A DNA stretch of 64,000 bases from Richelia sp. SL_2_1 (GCA_012033205.1 JAAUSO010000005.1:30233-94232), one strand, 5' to 3'. Numbered from the stretch's first letter, positions 46,379-55,770 are shown. Numbers and translations: made by a program. The notes: a model not told the origin generated them from the sequence alone.

Positions 46379-46407
46379 GTGTAATAACTCTTAATAACCA
46401 ACAACTT

Positions 46408-46488
46408 CCGGTACAGACGTAGCAATGCTACGTCTCTACAACTCCTCTCCGGTACAGACGTAGCAATGCTACGTCTCTACAACTCCTC
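46408..46488. repeat. Two tandem 41-bp units with GACGTAGC hairpin
   Basis: The unit TCCGGTACAGACGTAGCAAT + GCTACGTCTCTACAACTCCTC occurs twice without spacer. Each carries the hairpin AGACGTAGCA/TGCTACGTCT. They sit between convergent genes and end at the stop codon of the following gene. Confidence 0.85.
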
Positions 46489-47373
46489 TCAGTTTTGTTC
46501 TTCCATCGGTCTACCTTTGGGAACTGGAAGAAGGGGACGGCGGTCATCATAAGGCATTGGGATGTACTGTACCGAAGGTCTTCCGCCTTGTGGTTGCGGG
46601 TACAACTCCATCAGGTCGTAGACGATTCGGGGCAATCCGGCTGTGACGGGTAGCCCCATTTCCGTTGCTTCTTCAACTGTTATGGGATAATCGTGAGTAA
46701 CTTGTCCAGTTGTCAAAGCTTCAATAATTTTTTCAATATCTTCTGGTTTGACTTTCTGCTTGGGGATAGAATCTTTAAGTAAAGTTCTGACGAAGCGCTG
46801 TACTTGATTCATGGCTTTGCGGGATAGGTCAGCCATAATCAAAGTTTGGTCGTCAACTTCACCAATGGGTTTATCTTCAACAACTTTAATGATACTCGCA
46901 GCAGGTAAATTACCAAGTTGAGGATCTACAGGTCCGAGAACAGCATTTGCATCCATGACAATTTCATCGGCTGCCAGAGCAAGCATTGTACCACCACTCA
47001 TGGCATAGTGAGGGACGAAAACGGTTACTTTAGCTTGATGACGAATTAATGCTCTGGCAATTTGTTCGGTTGCTAAAACCAAGCCACCAGGAGTATGCAA
47101 TATCAAGTCTATAGGAACATCTGGTGGAGTCAGACGAATTGCTCGAAGAATTTTTTCGGAATCTTCGATGGTAATATAGCTCGAAATTGGTATACCCAGA
47201 AAACTAATAGACTCTTGACGGTGAATCAGCAGAATTACCCGACTTTTACGACTTTGTTGAAACTCATCAATACTACGGAAGCGACGATACTCCATTTGAC
47301 GACGCTGCCAAATTGGTTGTAATGAAGAAAGCAGCAGAAAAATGCCAAATATTTCAAAAATACCAAAACTCAT
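46489..47373 (-). CDS. Membrane-anchored Clp-fold serine protease (SDH family)
   Basis: 294 residues. N-terminal membrane helix (FGIFEIFGIFLLLSSLQPIW), then IDLILHTPGGLVLATEQIARAL, nucleophile region YAMSGGTMLALAADEIVMD and LGPVDPQLGNLP. Paralogue of the soluble protein at 32963-33913, but anchored, so it may act on membrane proteins or signal peptides. Pro-rich C-terminus. Activity inferred. Confidence 0.85.
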   Translation of the reverse strand: MSFGIFEIFGIFLLLSSLQPIWQRRQMEYRRFRSIDEFQQSRKSRVILLIHRQESISFLGIPISSYITIEDSEKILRAIRLTPPDVPIDLILHTPGGLVLATEQIARALIRHQAKVTVFVPHYAMSGGTMLALAADEIVMDANAVLGPVDPQLGNLPAASIIKVVEDKPIGEVDDQTLIMADLSRKAMNQVQRFVRTLLKDSIPKQKVKPEDIEKIIEALTTGQVTHDYPITVEEATEMGLPVTAGLPRIVYDLMELYPQPQGGRPSVQYIPMPYDDRRPLLPVPKGRPMEEQN

Positions 47374-47577
47374 AAAACAAATTGTTCAAATTTAACTGTT
47401 TACGTCCTACATTCTCACAACTTTTGGGAAATTGGATGTCTATCTAAAGACAGTTATCAGGAATTAAAGAATTTTGGATTTTAGATTTTAGATTTTGGAT
47501 TAGGAGTTAGGAGGATGACAGTTGACAGTTGACAGTTAATTTCTCCCCATCCCCCCTTGTCCCCTTGTCCTTTCAAA

Positions 47578-49359
47578 CTACTGCTGTTGCCAAATTTTAA
47601 TTGTATTGTCATCGCTACCGCTAACTATAGTCTTCCCGTTGGGGCTTATAGCGACTGATCGAACATAATTAGAGTGACCTTTTAAAGTACAAATTTCATT
47701 ACCCGTATTTGTTTGCCAAATTTTGATGGTGTTATCCCAACTACCACTAGCTAGAAATTTTTGATCTGGACTTAGTGCTACTGTCCACACTGCATCCGAG
47801 TGACCGATCAAAGTACGAATTTCTTTACCAGTAGTTATAGACCACACTTTAATAGTATTATCGGAACTACCACTAACTAAAATTGTCCCATCTTGACTGT
47901 AGGTTAGGGAGTTGACAAATAAAGAATGTCCTGTCAAAGTGCGAATTTCTTTACCTGTATCCGTTTGCCATATTTTAATTGTGTAGTCAGCACTAGCACT
48001 AGCTAAAAACTGCCCGTCTGGACTCCATGCGACTGAACAAACTGCATCGCAATGTCCTGTAAGATTCGCAATTTCTCGACTCCTGTTGACTTGCCAAAGT
48101 TTAATAGTGCGATCGACGCTACCGCTGGCCAGAAGTTGATTATTTGGACTAAAAGCAAGGGTATTTACGCAGCTAATATGACCTTTATAAGTACTAATTT
48201 GTCTACCAGTACTTACAGACCATAATTTGATAGTCTCATCCCAACTGCCGCTAGCCAGGATTTCTCCATCATGGCTAAAAACAAGGCTGTCAATTATACC
48301 TGAATGACCGGAAAACCAACGTCCTAATTGACGTAATAATTTTCCAGTGTGCAGTTCCCATAATTTGATTGTTTTGTCGCTGCTGCCACTAGCAAGTAGT
48401 TGCCCATCAGGACTTATGGTAACAGAATGAACCATACTATTATGTGCTTTCAGGGTATTTACGCATTTCCATCTCTGGGTAAGTAGAGACTTGGCACGAG
48501 GTGTGATGATTTGTGTTGGTGGTATTGTTGGGACTATGGGTTTTTCGAGTAATTGCAGCCACTGCTGTACAGATGATGGCCGATAATTTGCATTTAATGC
48601 CATTCCGTGCATTATTGCTTGGTTTGTTCTATCGCTGATGTGGGGATTTAAATCTTGTGGTGGTTTGAGTAAGCTGTTTTTGCTTCTATTATCGGCACTT
48701 GTAGGAATAAATCCCGTCAGCAAGGTGTATAAAGTGGCGGCTAAAGCGTAAACATCAATAAATTCTCCCCGTGCTGCTGAGCTTTGATATTGTTCTGGTG
48801 GAGCAAAACCAGGAGTATGATAAGTTGTATGTTTTTGCACTTCGTTGGCAATAAATTCTCTGGCTATACCAAAGTCAATTAATACGGCTTCCGATTTACC
48901 TTGACGAATAATAATGTTACTGGGTTTGATGTCTCTGTGTAACAAACCTCGACGATGAATAACTTTTAACGCATTACCTATTTGCTGAATGTATTGCAGC
49001 GCTTCTGTTTCAGATAATACTCCCATTCTTCGTAAATATTTGGCTAAATCTTCACCTTCGATATACTCCATCGCTATACAAGGCAAATTTTCTTCGTTAA
49101 AAATCTTTTCTATTTCAACTATATGAGGATGCCGACATACAGCTAATCTTACGGCTTCATCGTGAAAGTCTCGCTGTATTTTATTTAGGTATGCTTTCCA
49201 AGCGGGATTGTCAAGAATCTCTTCTTTTATAGTCTTGATAACTCGCAATTCGCTACGTTGATTTCTCGCGAGATAGGTTATGCCCATTCCACCTTCACCA
49301 AGAATATTTTCAATTATGTAGCGATCGCCATTTAACTTTTTCCCACTCTGCCAAACCAT
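47578..49359 (-). CDS. Ser/Thr protein kinase with seven WD40 repeats
   Basis: 593 residues. Kinase domain 10-275: glycine loop LGEGGMGITYLA, Lys in LRVIKTIKEE, HRDIKPSN, LIDFGIA and APPEQYQSSA. No membrane helix. From about 300 seven WD40 repeats form one propeller, each ending in TIKLW/TIKIW (SDKTIKLWE, WDETIKLWS, VDRTIKLWQ, ADYTIKIWQ, SDNTIKVWS, WDNTIKIWQ, DDNTIKIWQ). Hanks-type kinases fused to WD40 are a hallmark of filamentous cyanobacteria. Substrates unknown. Confidence 0.95.
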   Translation of the reverse strand: MVWQSGKKLNGDRYIIENILGEGGMGITYLARNQRSELRVIKTIKEEILDNPAWKAYLNKIQRDFHDEAVRLAVCRHPHIVEIEKIFNEENLPCIAMEYIEGEDLAKYLRRMGVLSETEALQYIQQIGNALKVIHRRGLLHRDIKPSNIIIRQGKSEAVLIDFGIAREFIANEVQKHTTYHTPGFAPPEQYQSSAARGEFIDVYALAATLYTLLTGFIPTSADNRSKNSLLKPPQDLNPHISDRTNQAIMHGMALNANYRPSSVQQWLQLLEKPIVPTIPPTQIITPRAKSLLTQRWKCVNTLKAHNSMVHSVTISPDGQLLASGSSDKTIKLWELHTGKLLRQLGRWFSGHSGIIDSLVFSHDGEILASGSWDETIKLWSVSTGRQISTYKGHISCVNTLAFSPNNQLLASGSVDRTIKLWQVNRSREIANLTGHCDAVCSVAWSPDGQFLASASADYTIKIWQTDTGKEIRTLTGHSLFVNSLTYSQDGTILVSGSSDNTIKVWSITTGKEIRTLIGHSDAVWTVALSPDQKFLASGSWDNTIKIWQTNTGNEICTLKGHSNYVRSVAISPNGKTIVSGSDDNTIKIWQQQ

Positions 49360-49919
49360 TAGTGAACACGATGATTTTCTGGTATTTATTGTTGCACAAT
49401 TTCCAGTCTAGTTAAGAAATGTTCATGAGAATTTTGAGCATTCTGATTATATTAGGACTTAGCAAAAAGGCATATTTTGATTGTAGGGGAGGCAAAACGC
49501 GGTGTGGATTTTCCTCCCGCGTTATTGCCGTTGCTTGTACAGTGCAGCAATTCTTAACACAATAATCAGTCAGTGTACAAGCACCAACCAGGGTTTTGTG
49601 AAAATTGCGTAAGTCCTGTATATGTGTAAAAATCTTACTTAAATATAAAAAAATGACTTGATTAGTTGGTCATGTACTAAAATTAATTAGGTAATTCTTT
49701 TGTTGAATTACTACTGGTTGATTAAGAAAAGTTTCAAGTTATATTCAAAAACCTTAATAGTTTGTAAATTCAGCTAGCTTCCGAAATACTTTAATTTATA
49801 TTTGTAGTAATTACAGTAATTGGTATTATTTATTTTTTTGATTTATTTGAAAGGGAATTAATGATAATTTTAAAGATATTTTAAAGATAAGTTTCACGTT
49901 TTTACATAAAAAGAAAATA
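49360..49919. other. 560-bp divergent intergenic region
   Basis: Between the WD40-kinase and haem-HAMP genes; the MITE at 49453-49620 fills part of it, the rest is AT-rich with no gene. Confidence 0.5.
49453..49620. mobile_element. MITE-like element with AGGACTTA ends
   Basis: About 168 bp bounded by TTAGGACTTAGCAAAAA (left) and the inverted TTGCGTAAGTCCTGTA (right), i.e. TIRs of roughly 12-14 bp. The inner part contains an inverted repeat around CTTGTAC/GTACAAG. The TIR TAGGACTTACGCA is one I associate with cyanobacterial MITE families. No open frame. Confidence 0.55.
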
Positions 49920-50843
49920 ATGGTTCAGAATATGCTAAAGAACTTACGTTTAAAACAAAAATTTACAATATTACTGTTAATCATCTTGATTGTAGGCGTA
50001 AGCGCGAGTGGATTAGCTTTATCTTTCGTACTCACACAAAATGCTAAGCGCGAAGTTGCGAATACTGCTTTAATTTTGATGGAAACAATGAGTTCGGTTC
50101 GCGATTATACTAGCAATCAAATCAATCCAGAATTAACGGATAAATTAGAAATAACTTTTTTACCGCAAACTGTACCTGCTTATTCGGCTAGGGAGGTATT
50201 TGACAATTTAAGAAAAAAAGGGGAATATAAAGACTTTTTTTATAAAGAAGCAACCCTTAATCCTACTAATCTTCGAGATAAAGCTGATGTTTTTGAAACT
50301 AAAATAGTCGAGAGTTTTAAAAGTCAAAAAAAATCAGAATTAAGCGGTTTTCGTTCGCTTCCTGGTGGAGATATTTTCTATATTGCTCGTCCGTTAGCGG
50401 TAACAGAACAAAGTTGTTTACAATGTCACAGTACAGTTGATGTTGCGCCTCCAAGCATGATACAACGTTACGGTACGGCTCACGGATTTGGTTGGAAATT
50501 AAATGAAATAATCGGCGCTCAAATTATTTCAATTCCTGCGGATAGAGTTATTCAAAAGGCGAATAAATCATCTGTTGTCATTATCGGTATTGTATCGATG
50601 GTTTTTGCGGCAGTTATTGTTTCAGTAAATGTATTTTTGAATAGGCAAGTTATACTTCCTCTGAAAAAAATTACCCGTGTGGCTGAAGAAGTTAGTACGG
50701 GGCATATGGAAGTTGATTTTGATCAGGTTTCTAATGACGAAATTGGTAATCTTGCTAGAGCCTTTAAAAGGATGAAATTAAGTTTAGAAATGGCGATGAA
50801 AAGGCTTAAAAATCAGGGAAATACTCACAAGAATACTGGTTGA
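49920..50843 (+). CDS. Membrane sensor with c-type haem (Tll0287-like) domain and HAMP
   Basis: 307 residues. Two membrane helices (ILLLIILIVGVSASGLAL at 17-35; VVIIGIVSMVFAAVIVSVNVF near 218-240) flank a periplasmic DUF3365/Tll0287-type domain with the haem-binding motif CLQCH (C166, C169, H170). A HAMP domain follows (VILPLKKITRVAEEVSTGHM ... DEIGNLARAFKRMKLSLEMAM), and the protein stops there: no kinase or methyl-accepting domain. It likely senses redox or gas and signals through a separate partner. Confidence 0.85.
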   Translation: MVQNMLKNLRLKQKFTILLLIILIVGVSASGLALSFVLTQNAKREVANTALILMETMSSVRDYTSNQINPELTDKLEITFLPQTVPAYSAREVFDNLRKKGEYKDFFYKEATLNPTNLRDKADVFETKIVESFKSQKKSELSGFRSLPGGDIFYIARPLAVTEQSCLQCHSTVDVAPPSMIQRYGTAHGFGWKLNEIIGAQIISIPADRVIQKANKSSVVIIGIVSMVFAAVIVSVNVFLNRQVILPLKKITRVAEEVSTGHMEVDFDQVSNDEIGNLARAFKRMKLSLEMAMKRLKNQGNTHKNTG

Positions 50844-50866
50844 TAGGGTTTATTATGTTGTGAGGG

Positions 50867-50974
50867 TAGGGAATAGGTAATTGGGAATTAGGAATTGGTA
50901 ATTGGTAATTGATAATTGGTAATTGGGAATAGGTAATAGGTAGTAGGGAATTGGTAATTGGGAATTGGGAATAG
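50867..50974. repeat. GGTAATT/GGGAATT heptamer array
   Basis: About 15 units of AATTGGT/AATTGGG/AATAGGT after the haem-HAMP gene. Confidence 0.85.
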
Positions 50975-51060
50975 TTTTATTTTTTCCTAATTTTTTACAC
51001 TAGATAAAGTTTCAATATAATTCATAATTCATCATTAATACCCCAAATAATTCGTAAGCT

Positions 51061-51125
51061 GAGAAGTCGGTTTTTTTTGAAGTTTTTATTTTTTTACAAA
51101 TATTTATCCTAAAAACCCGACTTCT
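51061..51125. terminator. GTCGG/CCCGAC hairpin between convergent genes
   Basis: GAGAAGTCGGTTTTTT ... AAAAACCCGACTTCT; arms about 14 bp with one gap. Same family as at 9808, 26612 and 34004. Confidence 0.65.
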
Positions 51126-51147
51126 TTGATAATCAATAATAGTAATT

Positions 51148-52380
51148 TTAAGAAAATATCCGTTTTGTAAATTCAATTGCTATGTGAGAATCGGGAATTT
51201 CTCTAGCTAATAATTCCACAAATTGATGGGGTGTGGCTTGGGGATTTTGTTCTAATACATCTTCTACAATTAAACTTGCCATTGGTCCGATATAATAAGC
51301 TAATTGTTGCTGACATTTCTTGATAAAAGAAGGACTAAGTAAATATAAACTTTGTCGATTATAGCTGCTTTCACAATTGTCAGTTGAGTTAACTAATGTT
51401 GGCTCGACTTGGCTATAAGATGGCGGTATGGTAGGATTTAATTTTGAGTCAGGTAAAGCTAATGTGGGAAGTTCATCAAAATTTTCTGAAGAAGATGAAA
51501 ATGTTTGCGACTGATCAAGTTGTTCGAGATATCTAAGGACTTCCTTAGTACTTTGGTATCGCGCTTTAGGCGTATCTGCCAACATTTTATCGAGTATCCG
51601 CGCAAAAGCATCACTGATATTGGTATATATCCGCCAATTCCAATCGAGAGAATATCTATCCATCAAGTATGACGGATTTTTACCTGTAAGCAATACGATT
51701 GCTGTTACTCCTAATGCATAAATATCACTGCTTGGAGAACATAAACCTAAACTAATTTGTTCGCGGGGAGCATATCCAACTTTACCCACAAGGGACATAT
51801 TACCAGCAAAGGCAATTTGATTAATTTTGGTAGCTTCATTGATTTCAGCTATTTGTTTTCCCACACCAAAATCAATTAGTACGGGTAAATCTCCACCTTC
51901 GGGCAACATGATATTATCGGGAGAAATATCTCGATGAATGACTTGATGTTCATGGACGTATTCCAAAACTGGTAATAGTTTTTTCAGCCAAAATATTACT
52001 TCATCTTCTAAAAAAGTTTGTCCTTGATGTTGCCGTTCTTGTAGTAGCATTGAATAGGTTTTACCATTAACATATTCTTGCACTAAGAACAGCCGACCTT
52101 CTCCTTCAAAGCAAGCTAAAAAACGTGGGATTTGGGGATGTTGCAATTTATGAAGAATTTTTGCTTCTCTTTTGAACAAATCGCGACATTTTTCGATTCC
52201 ATCACTACCAGTACCAAAAGGAGCAAATTCCTTAAGGACACAAGCTTCGTTAAAACGACGTGTATCATAGGCTAGGTAAGTCCGTCCAAGTCCCCCTTGT
52301 CCCAGCATCCTTTGGATAATATAACGACTATCAATTAAAGTACCAGAAGCTATTTCTGGTTTACTAGGGGGTATAGACAT
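51148..52380 (-). CDS. Ser/Thr protein kinase
   Basis: 410 residues. Kinase domain 15-280: LGQGGLGRTYLAYD, Lys in CVLKEFAPFG, VIHRDISPDNIMLP, LIDFGVGK and GYAPREQIS. The insert DKMLADTPKARYQS is typical for cyanobacterial PknA-like kinases. The C-terminal ~110 residues (VEDVLEQNPQATPHQFVELLAREI) form a helical domain of unknown role. No membrane helix. Lies between the haem-HAMP sensor and the PhnD-like lipoprotein; a pathway link is inference. Confidence 0.95.
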   Translation of the reverse strand: MSIPPSKPEIASGTLIDSRYIIQRMLGQGGLGRTYLAYDTRRFNEACVLKEFAPFGTGSDGIEKCRDLFKREAKILHKLQHPQIPRFLACFEGEGRLFLVQEYVNGKTYSMLLQERQHQGQTFLEDEVIFWLKKLLPVLEYVHEHQVIHRDISPDNIMLPEGGDLPVLIDFGVGKQIAEINEATKINQIAFAGNMSLVGKVGYAPREQISLGLCSPSSDIYALGVTAIVLLTGKNPSYLMDRYSLDWNWRIYTNISDAFARILDKMLADTPKARYQSTKEVLRYLEQLDQSQTFSSSSENFDELPTLALPDSKLNPTIPPSYSQVEPTLVNSTDNCESSYNRQSLYLLSPSFIKKCQQQLAYYIGPMASLIVEDVLEQNPQATPHQFVELLAREIPDSHIAIEFTKRIFS

Positions 52381-52916
52381 TTATTTATCACTCCTAAAAG
52401 TTATATGGTTATATAAAGTTATATATTTAGATGTTAAATATTGAATTCTTCGTCCTAAAGTCTGGTTCGGAAATACAGATACGTTCCCAATACCACTAGT
52501 TTTCCATAAAAAAAGGAATTTTTAGGTAAGATAATTTCTTCTTGGTTAAGACTGATGATTTATTAACTATTTCAATTATCTATCACCACAAATTCTAGAT
52601 GTTTCGACAAAAGTTCATAAAAATTGATAAAACTTGATAGTAATTTATAAAGCTTTAGAAAACTTTTTAAGACTTGATTTTTTAGTTAACAACTGATTAA
52701 GATTGGATTATTTTGTATTAAGTAGGTGGGTCAAAATAAAGATTATTATATAACAAAACGTAACCCCTGCTTCATAGCTGATCTCTACTCCCTACTCCCT
52801 TGTCATCACGATAAATCTTTCCACCTGACTTCTAAGTCGGCAATGGGCAGTCGGCAGTCGGAAAAATATTAAGACTTGGACAATTGGTGGTGAAAATTGT
52901 TTTGCATCGGGACTAC
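52381..52916. other. 535-bp intergenic region
   Basis: AT-rich; short repeats GGCAGTCGGCAGTCGG near 52848. No gene or convincing terminator seen. Confidence 0.5.
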
Positions 52917-53792
52917 CTACTTAGTAATAGATGGTTCAGGTAATAATACTGCGGGTTTTTGTTGAAGCTGTGTTTCTAAAGGTTTAACTTTTTTCATTAA
53001 CTGAATAAATTGCTGATATTCAGGAACTTTAATGCTAGGAACATAACCTGCATCTGCTGTAATATTTGCTGGGGCTTCACTCATAACTTTTCGGATTTGT
53101 TGTTCGCGATTTCGATCAATATTTGGTGATAACAGTACTAAACCAGGGGGAATCCACCGACTAGTATGTATAATCCTAAACTTAGTTTCCCGAAATTGTC
53201 GTTGATGGATTTCAAAGTTATTTTCAGACAAAGCACCAGCATCAACGCTACCTTCTTTTACCCATTCGAGTACTGTTTTAGGAGTAGGAGCAAAACGGAT
53301 ACCAGCAAGGGTTAAACCGTAAAGGTCGTACAAAGGTGTATAATAACCAGCAGCAGAACCTTTTTGTCCTAAAGCAACCGTTTTATTCGTCAAATCTGGG
53401 ATTTTTTTAATTGGGCTATCATCTCGAACTATCAGTAACGAACGCTGTCTGCTACTAACTTCACCCATAGAAAATAAAGGTTCGTAGAGTTGTTCATCAA
53501 TCGCGATAGCAGCTAAACCAGGGGGAGCAAAAACGATATCCCATTGTTTGCGACTAATTTGGTCAATAGCTTGTAATTCATTATAAGTCGGTTCTAATTC
53601 TACAATCGACTTTGTTGTTGCTGCTATATAATTTTTAAAGCGGTCGTATTTATCGAGTGAAAGGTCTTCTTCTCCATAGCTGACTACACCTATACTCAGT
53701 TTTTCTGGAGATGTGTTCTCCGAATCGCATCCTATACTTAACACTGCAAGTAATATTAATAACCCAATTTTTGCGAGCCTGCGTGTAAGCAT
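52917..53792 (-). CDS. PhnD-like periplasmic binding lipoprotein
   Basis: 291 residues. Lipoprotein signal with lipobox LSIGC (C22). The mature part is a type 2 periplasmic binding fold of the phosphonate/phosphate-like family (IGVVSYGEEDLSL ... FAPPGLAAIAIDEQL, PDLTNKTVALGQKGSAAGYYTP, DAGALSENNFE). No permease or ATPase is adjacent, so it is either an orphan receptor or works with components elsewhere. Confidence 0.85.
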   Translation of the reverse strand: MLTRRLAKIGLLILLAVLSIGCDSENTSPEKLSIGVVSYGEEDLSLDKYDRFKNYIAATTKSIVELEPTYNELQAIDQISRKQWDIVFAPPGLAAIAIDEQLYEPLFSMGEVSSRQRSLLIVRDDSPIKKIPDLTNKTVALGQKGSAAGYYTPLYDLYGLTLAGIRFAPTPKTVLEWVKEGSVDAGALSENNFEIHQRQFRETKFRIIHTSRWIPPGLVLLSPNIDRNREQQIRKVMSEAPANITADAGYVPSIKVPEYQQFIQLMKKVKPLETQLQQKPAVLLPEPSITK

Positions 53793-53995
53793 AGTTTTTA
53801 CTTAGATAGCTACATATTTAATTATTAAAATTCACAAATGCGTTGAAAATTAATTTTTATGAAATTTCATGAAATACATGACAGATTTGAAGATACCCAT
53901 TGACTAGCTTAAACTAGAGTATAAGAGTGTAACAGTTGACTCTTGTACCTAATCGTGATACCGCAATATCTTTTTTCTTTTGGGAGTAGATTGAA

Positions 53996-54187
53996 ATGGG
54001 TGGGTTCATTACAGGCTTACTAATAGTCGCTTATGTCGCTGGTGCTTGGAAGTTTTGGACTGGATTTAGGAGAACTAATTTCAGTAACAGCTTAACAAAT
54101 CGTCTTGTTTTATCATTGTTATGGCCAGCTTGTTTTATTGGTAGTAAATCCTATCGTCAAAATTTTACAAAAGCCCTCAAAGGTTAA
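53996..54187 (+). CDS. Small membrane protein, 63 aa
   Basis: One membrane helix (FITGLLIVAYVAGAWKFW) and a basic tail (SKSYRQNFTKALKG). GGGAG lies 10-14 bases before the ATG. Followed by a strong terminator hairpin. Family not recognised; similar short proteins are common in cyanobacteria. Confidence 0.7.
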   Translation: MGGFITGLLIVAYVAGAWKFWTGFRRTNFSNSLTNRLVLSLLWPACFIGSKSYRQNFTKALKG

Positions 54188-54232
54188 CAATTATGTTTCT
54201 GTTTCTCCTAAGTATAGGGGAATAAATCAATT

Positions 54233-54266
54233 TGTCAGAGAAATTAAATCTCTGACATTTGTTTTA
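54233..54266 (+). terminator. Rho-independent terminator
   Basis: Perfect 9-bp stem TGTCAGAGA (54233-54241) / TCTCTGACA (54249-54257), 7-nt loop, followed by TTTGTTTT. Ends the 63-aa gene. Confidence 0.85.
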
Positions 54267-55149
54267 TATTTGATTTGCAAGTCGTACTATAGTTTTACCA
54301 ACAGTAAGACTGGAAATAATTTGTAATATTAAAAAGCAATAAAAGCAATATTGCTATATTTTATACAAGCTGCGGCTACACTTTATATACTTACAAATAA
54401 CCTTGTATTTACTTAATCTTGTAAAAATTGTTTCAAGCAGTCTTAGGCTTAACTGATTATTGATATAAGTAAGTTTTAACATATTTACTTTTCTACATTA
54501 TCGGTAAAAAGAATTAAGAAAACATCAACTAATAAAATTTTAATTTGTTTATCTGTTAGACACACAATATTCGGGGGTAATTCCCCTCAGCTAATAAAAT
54601 CAAATATTTGCAAAACTAGTAATATCAAGACTATCTAGTATAGGGTAAACAAAGAAAAGCGAAGGTAATCCCTAAATTTTTCAAAAATGCATCCTCTAAT
54701 GCTGTATGATTAAAAATCTATAAAAGTAACTCAAACAAAAGATTGTTAAGTTTGAAATCAATTCATGGTGTAGGTCAGACAATAAATAAATTTACTACTT
54801 TAGAAGGATAGATTGTTTTTTACGTTTTCAGGAAAATAAATTTATGCTTGCTGGAAGTTAACACTGAGATTAGACGTGTACTTTTATTTATAGCAGCAGA
54901 AAGTTTCATCAGACAGAATGTTTATGTCAAAAGTATCAACTGCTTAATAGGGTGATATTTCGGATTTTATTTGCAGTATCTCTAAGTTAAACTCGGATAG
55001 ATTATTAATACCTGGATTGAACCAATAAGAACATTGGTTATAAATTTTATTCCGCTTTAGACCCTCGTCTAGACTGATATAGGAAAATAATCCAGTCAAT
55101 CTTTATAAAAAGTGAGTTCCCATCCCGAATAATTCTTTAAAACCACCCA
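54267..55149. other. 880-bp intergenic region, no gene seen
   Basis: Long AT-rich stretch between the terminator and the next gene. No open frame with coding character and no strong hairpin. A small RNA cannot be excluded. Confidence 0.45.
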
Positions 55150-55500
55150 TTGACGCTTCAGGTTGCATCTTGGAAGCGTATTCTAACCCAAATTAAAACA
55201 CAATTAGGAGAAACTATGCTTCACGATCAAAATGGCGAAACTCTTTCTATTTACGAATGGTTATCTAGAGCTGGATTTAAGAATTCTGATGTTTTTAGAA
55301 TGGAGCCGGAATTAATTCGGCATCTTCACAAACAGTGGTTTGTGTATCGTGAAATTGTCCAAACTTGTATGTCTGAAACTGGCTGTTCTGATCCCGGTGA
55401 ATTGGAAATTAACCATCCCTATCGTACTCCTCAAGTACCTCAACCGACTTCTTCTTCTTTAGAATTAGGAGATATTACGGCAGTATATTCCTATTCCTAA
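55150..55500 (+). CDS. Conserved hypothetical protein, 94-116 aa
   Basis: The frame opens after a stop at 55138. A TTG at 55150 gives 116 residues (TLQVASWKRILTQIKTQLGE then MLHDQ), an ATG at 55216 with AGGAG gives 94. The upstream 22 codons look coding (WKRILTQIKTQLG), so either start is possible. Body: LSIYEWLSRAGFKNSDVFRM, HLHKQWFVYREIVQTC, then a Pro/Ser tail. No family recognised. Confidence 0.65.
   Translation: MTLQVASWKRILTQIKTQLGETMLHDQNGETLSIYEWLSRAGFKNSDVFRMEPELIRHLHKQWFVYREIVQTCMSETGCSDPGELEINHPYRTPQVPQPTSSSLELGDITAVYSYS
55206..55210 (+). promoter_or_regulatory. Ribosome binding site AGGAG before ATG 55216
   Basis: AGGAG with a 5-base spacer to ATG 55216; it argues for the shorter form of the following protein over a TTG start at 55150. 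Confidence 0.6.
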
Positions 55501-55716
55501 AAGATTTGTAAATAAACATATGTACAAAGTTTGTAGTTGTGCTTCAGCATAAAATTTTAATGAGCAAGTGCGACTACAAACATTTTTGGAAAATTTTTTG
55601 ACAATTAATTAAATAAAGTTAAATAAAGTTAAATAAACTTGGTATTTTAAGAGGATGTCCGCAGGAAATATTTCATTCGCCAAGACTAGTATCGTTCGGC
55701 GTAAATACCTAACTCA

Positions 55717-55768
55717 CCAGGGACTATAAGTCCCTGTCTAATAGCGAAAGTCCTCTTCAGAGGACTTT
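55717..55768. repeat. Pair of GGGACT and GTCCTC hairpins
   Basis: AGGGACT-ATA-AGTCCCT followed by a perfect 10-bp hairpin AAAGTCCTCT-TC-AGAGGACTTT (55747-55768), immediately downstream of the peroxiredoxin stop. Probably its transcript end, though no T-tract is present. Confidence 0.7.
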
Positions 55769-55770
55769 AC

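Noticed and set aside
46408..46488. Possible CRISPR-like pair of direct repeats
   Set aside because: Only two units, no spacer, internal hairpin with interspersed relatives elsewhere.
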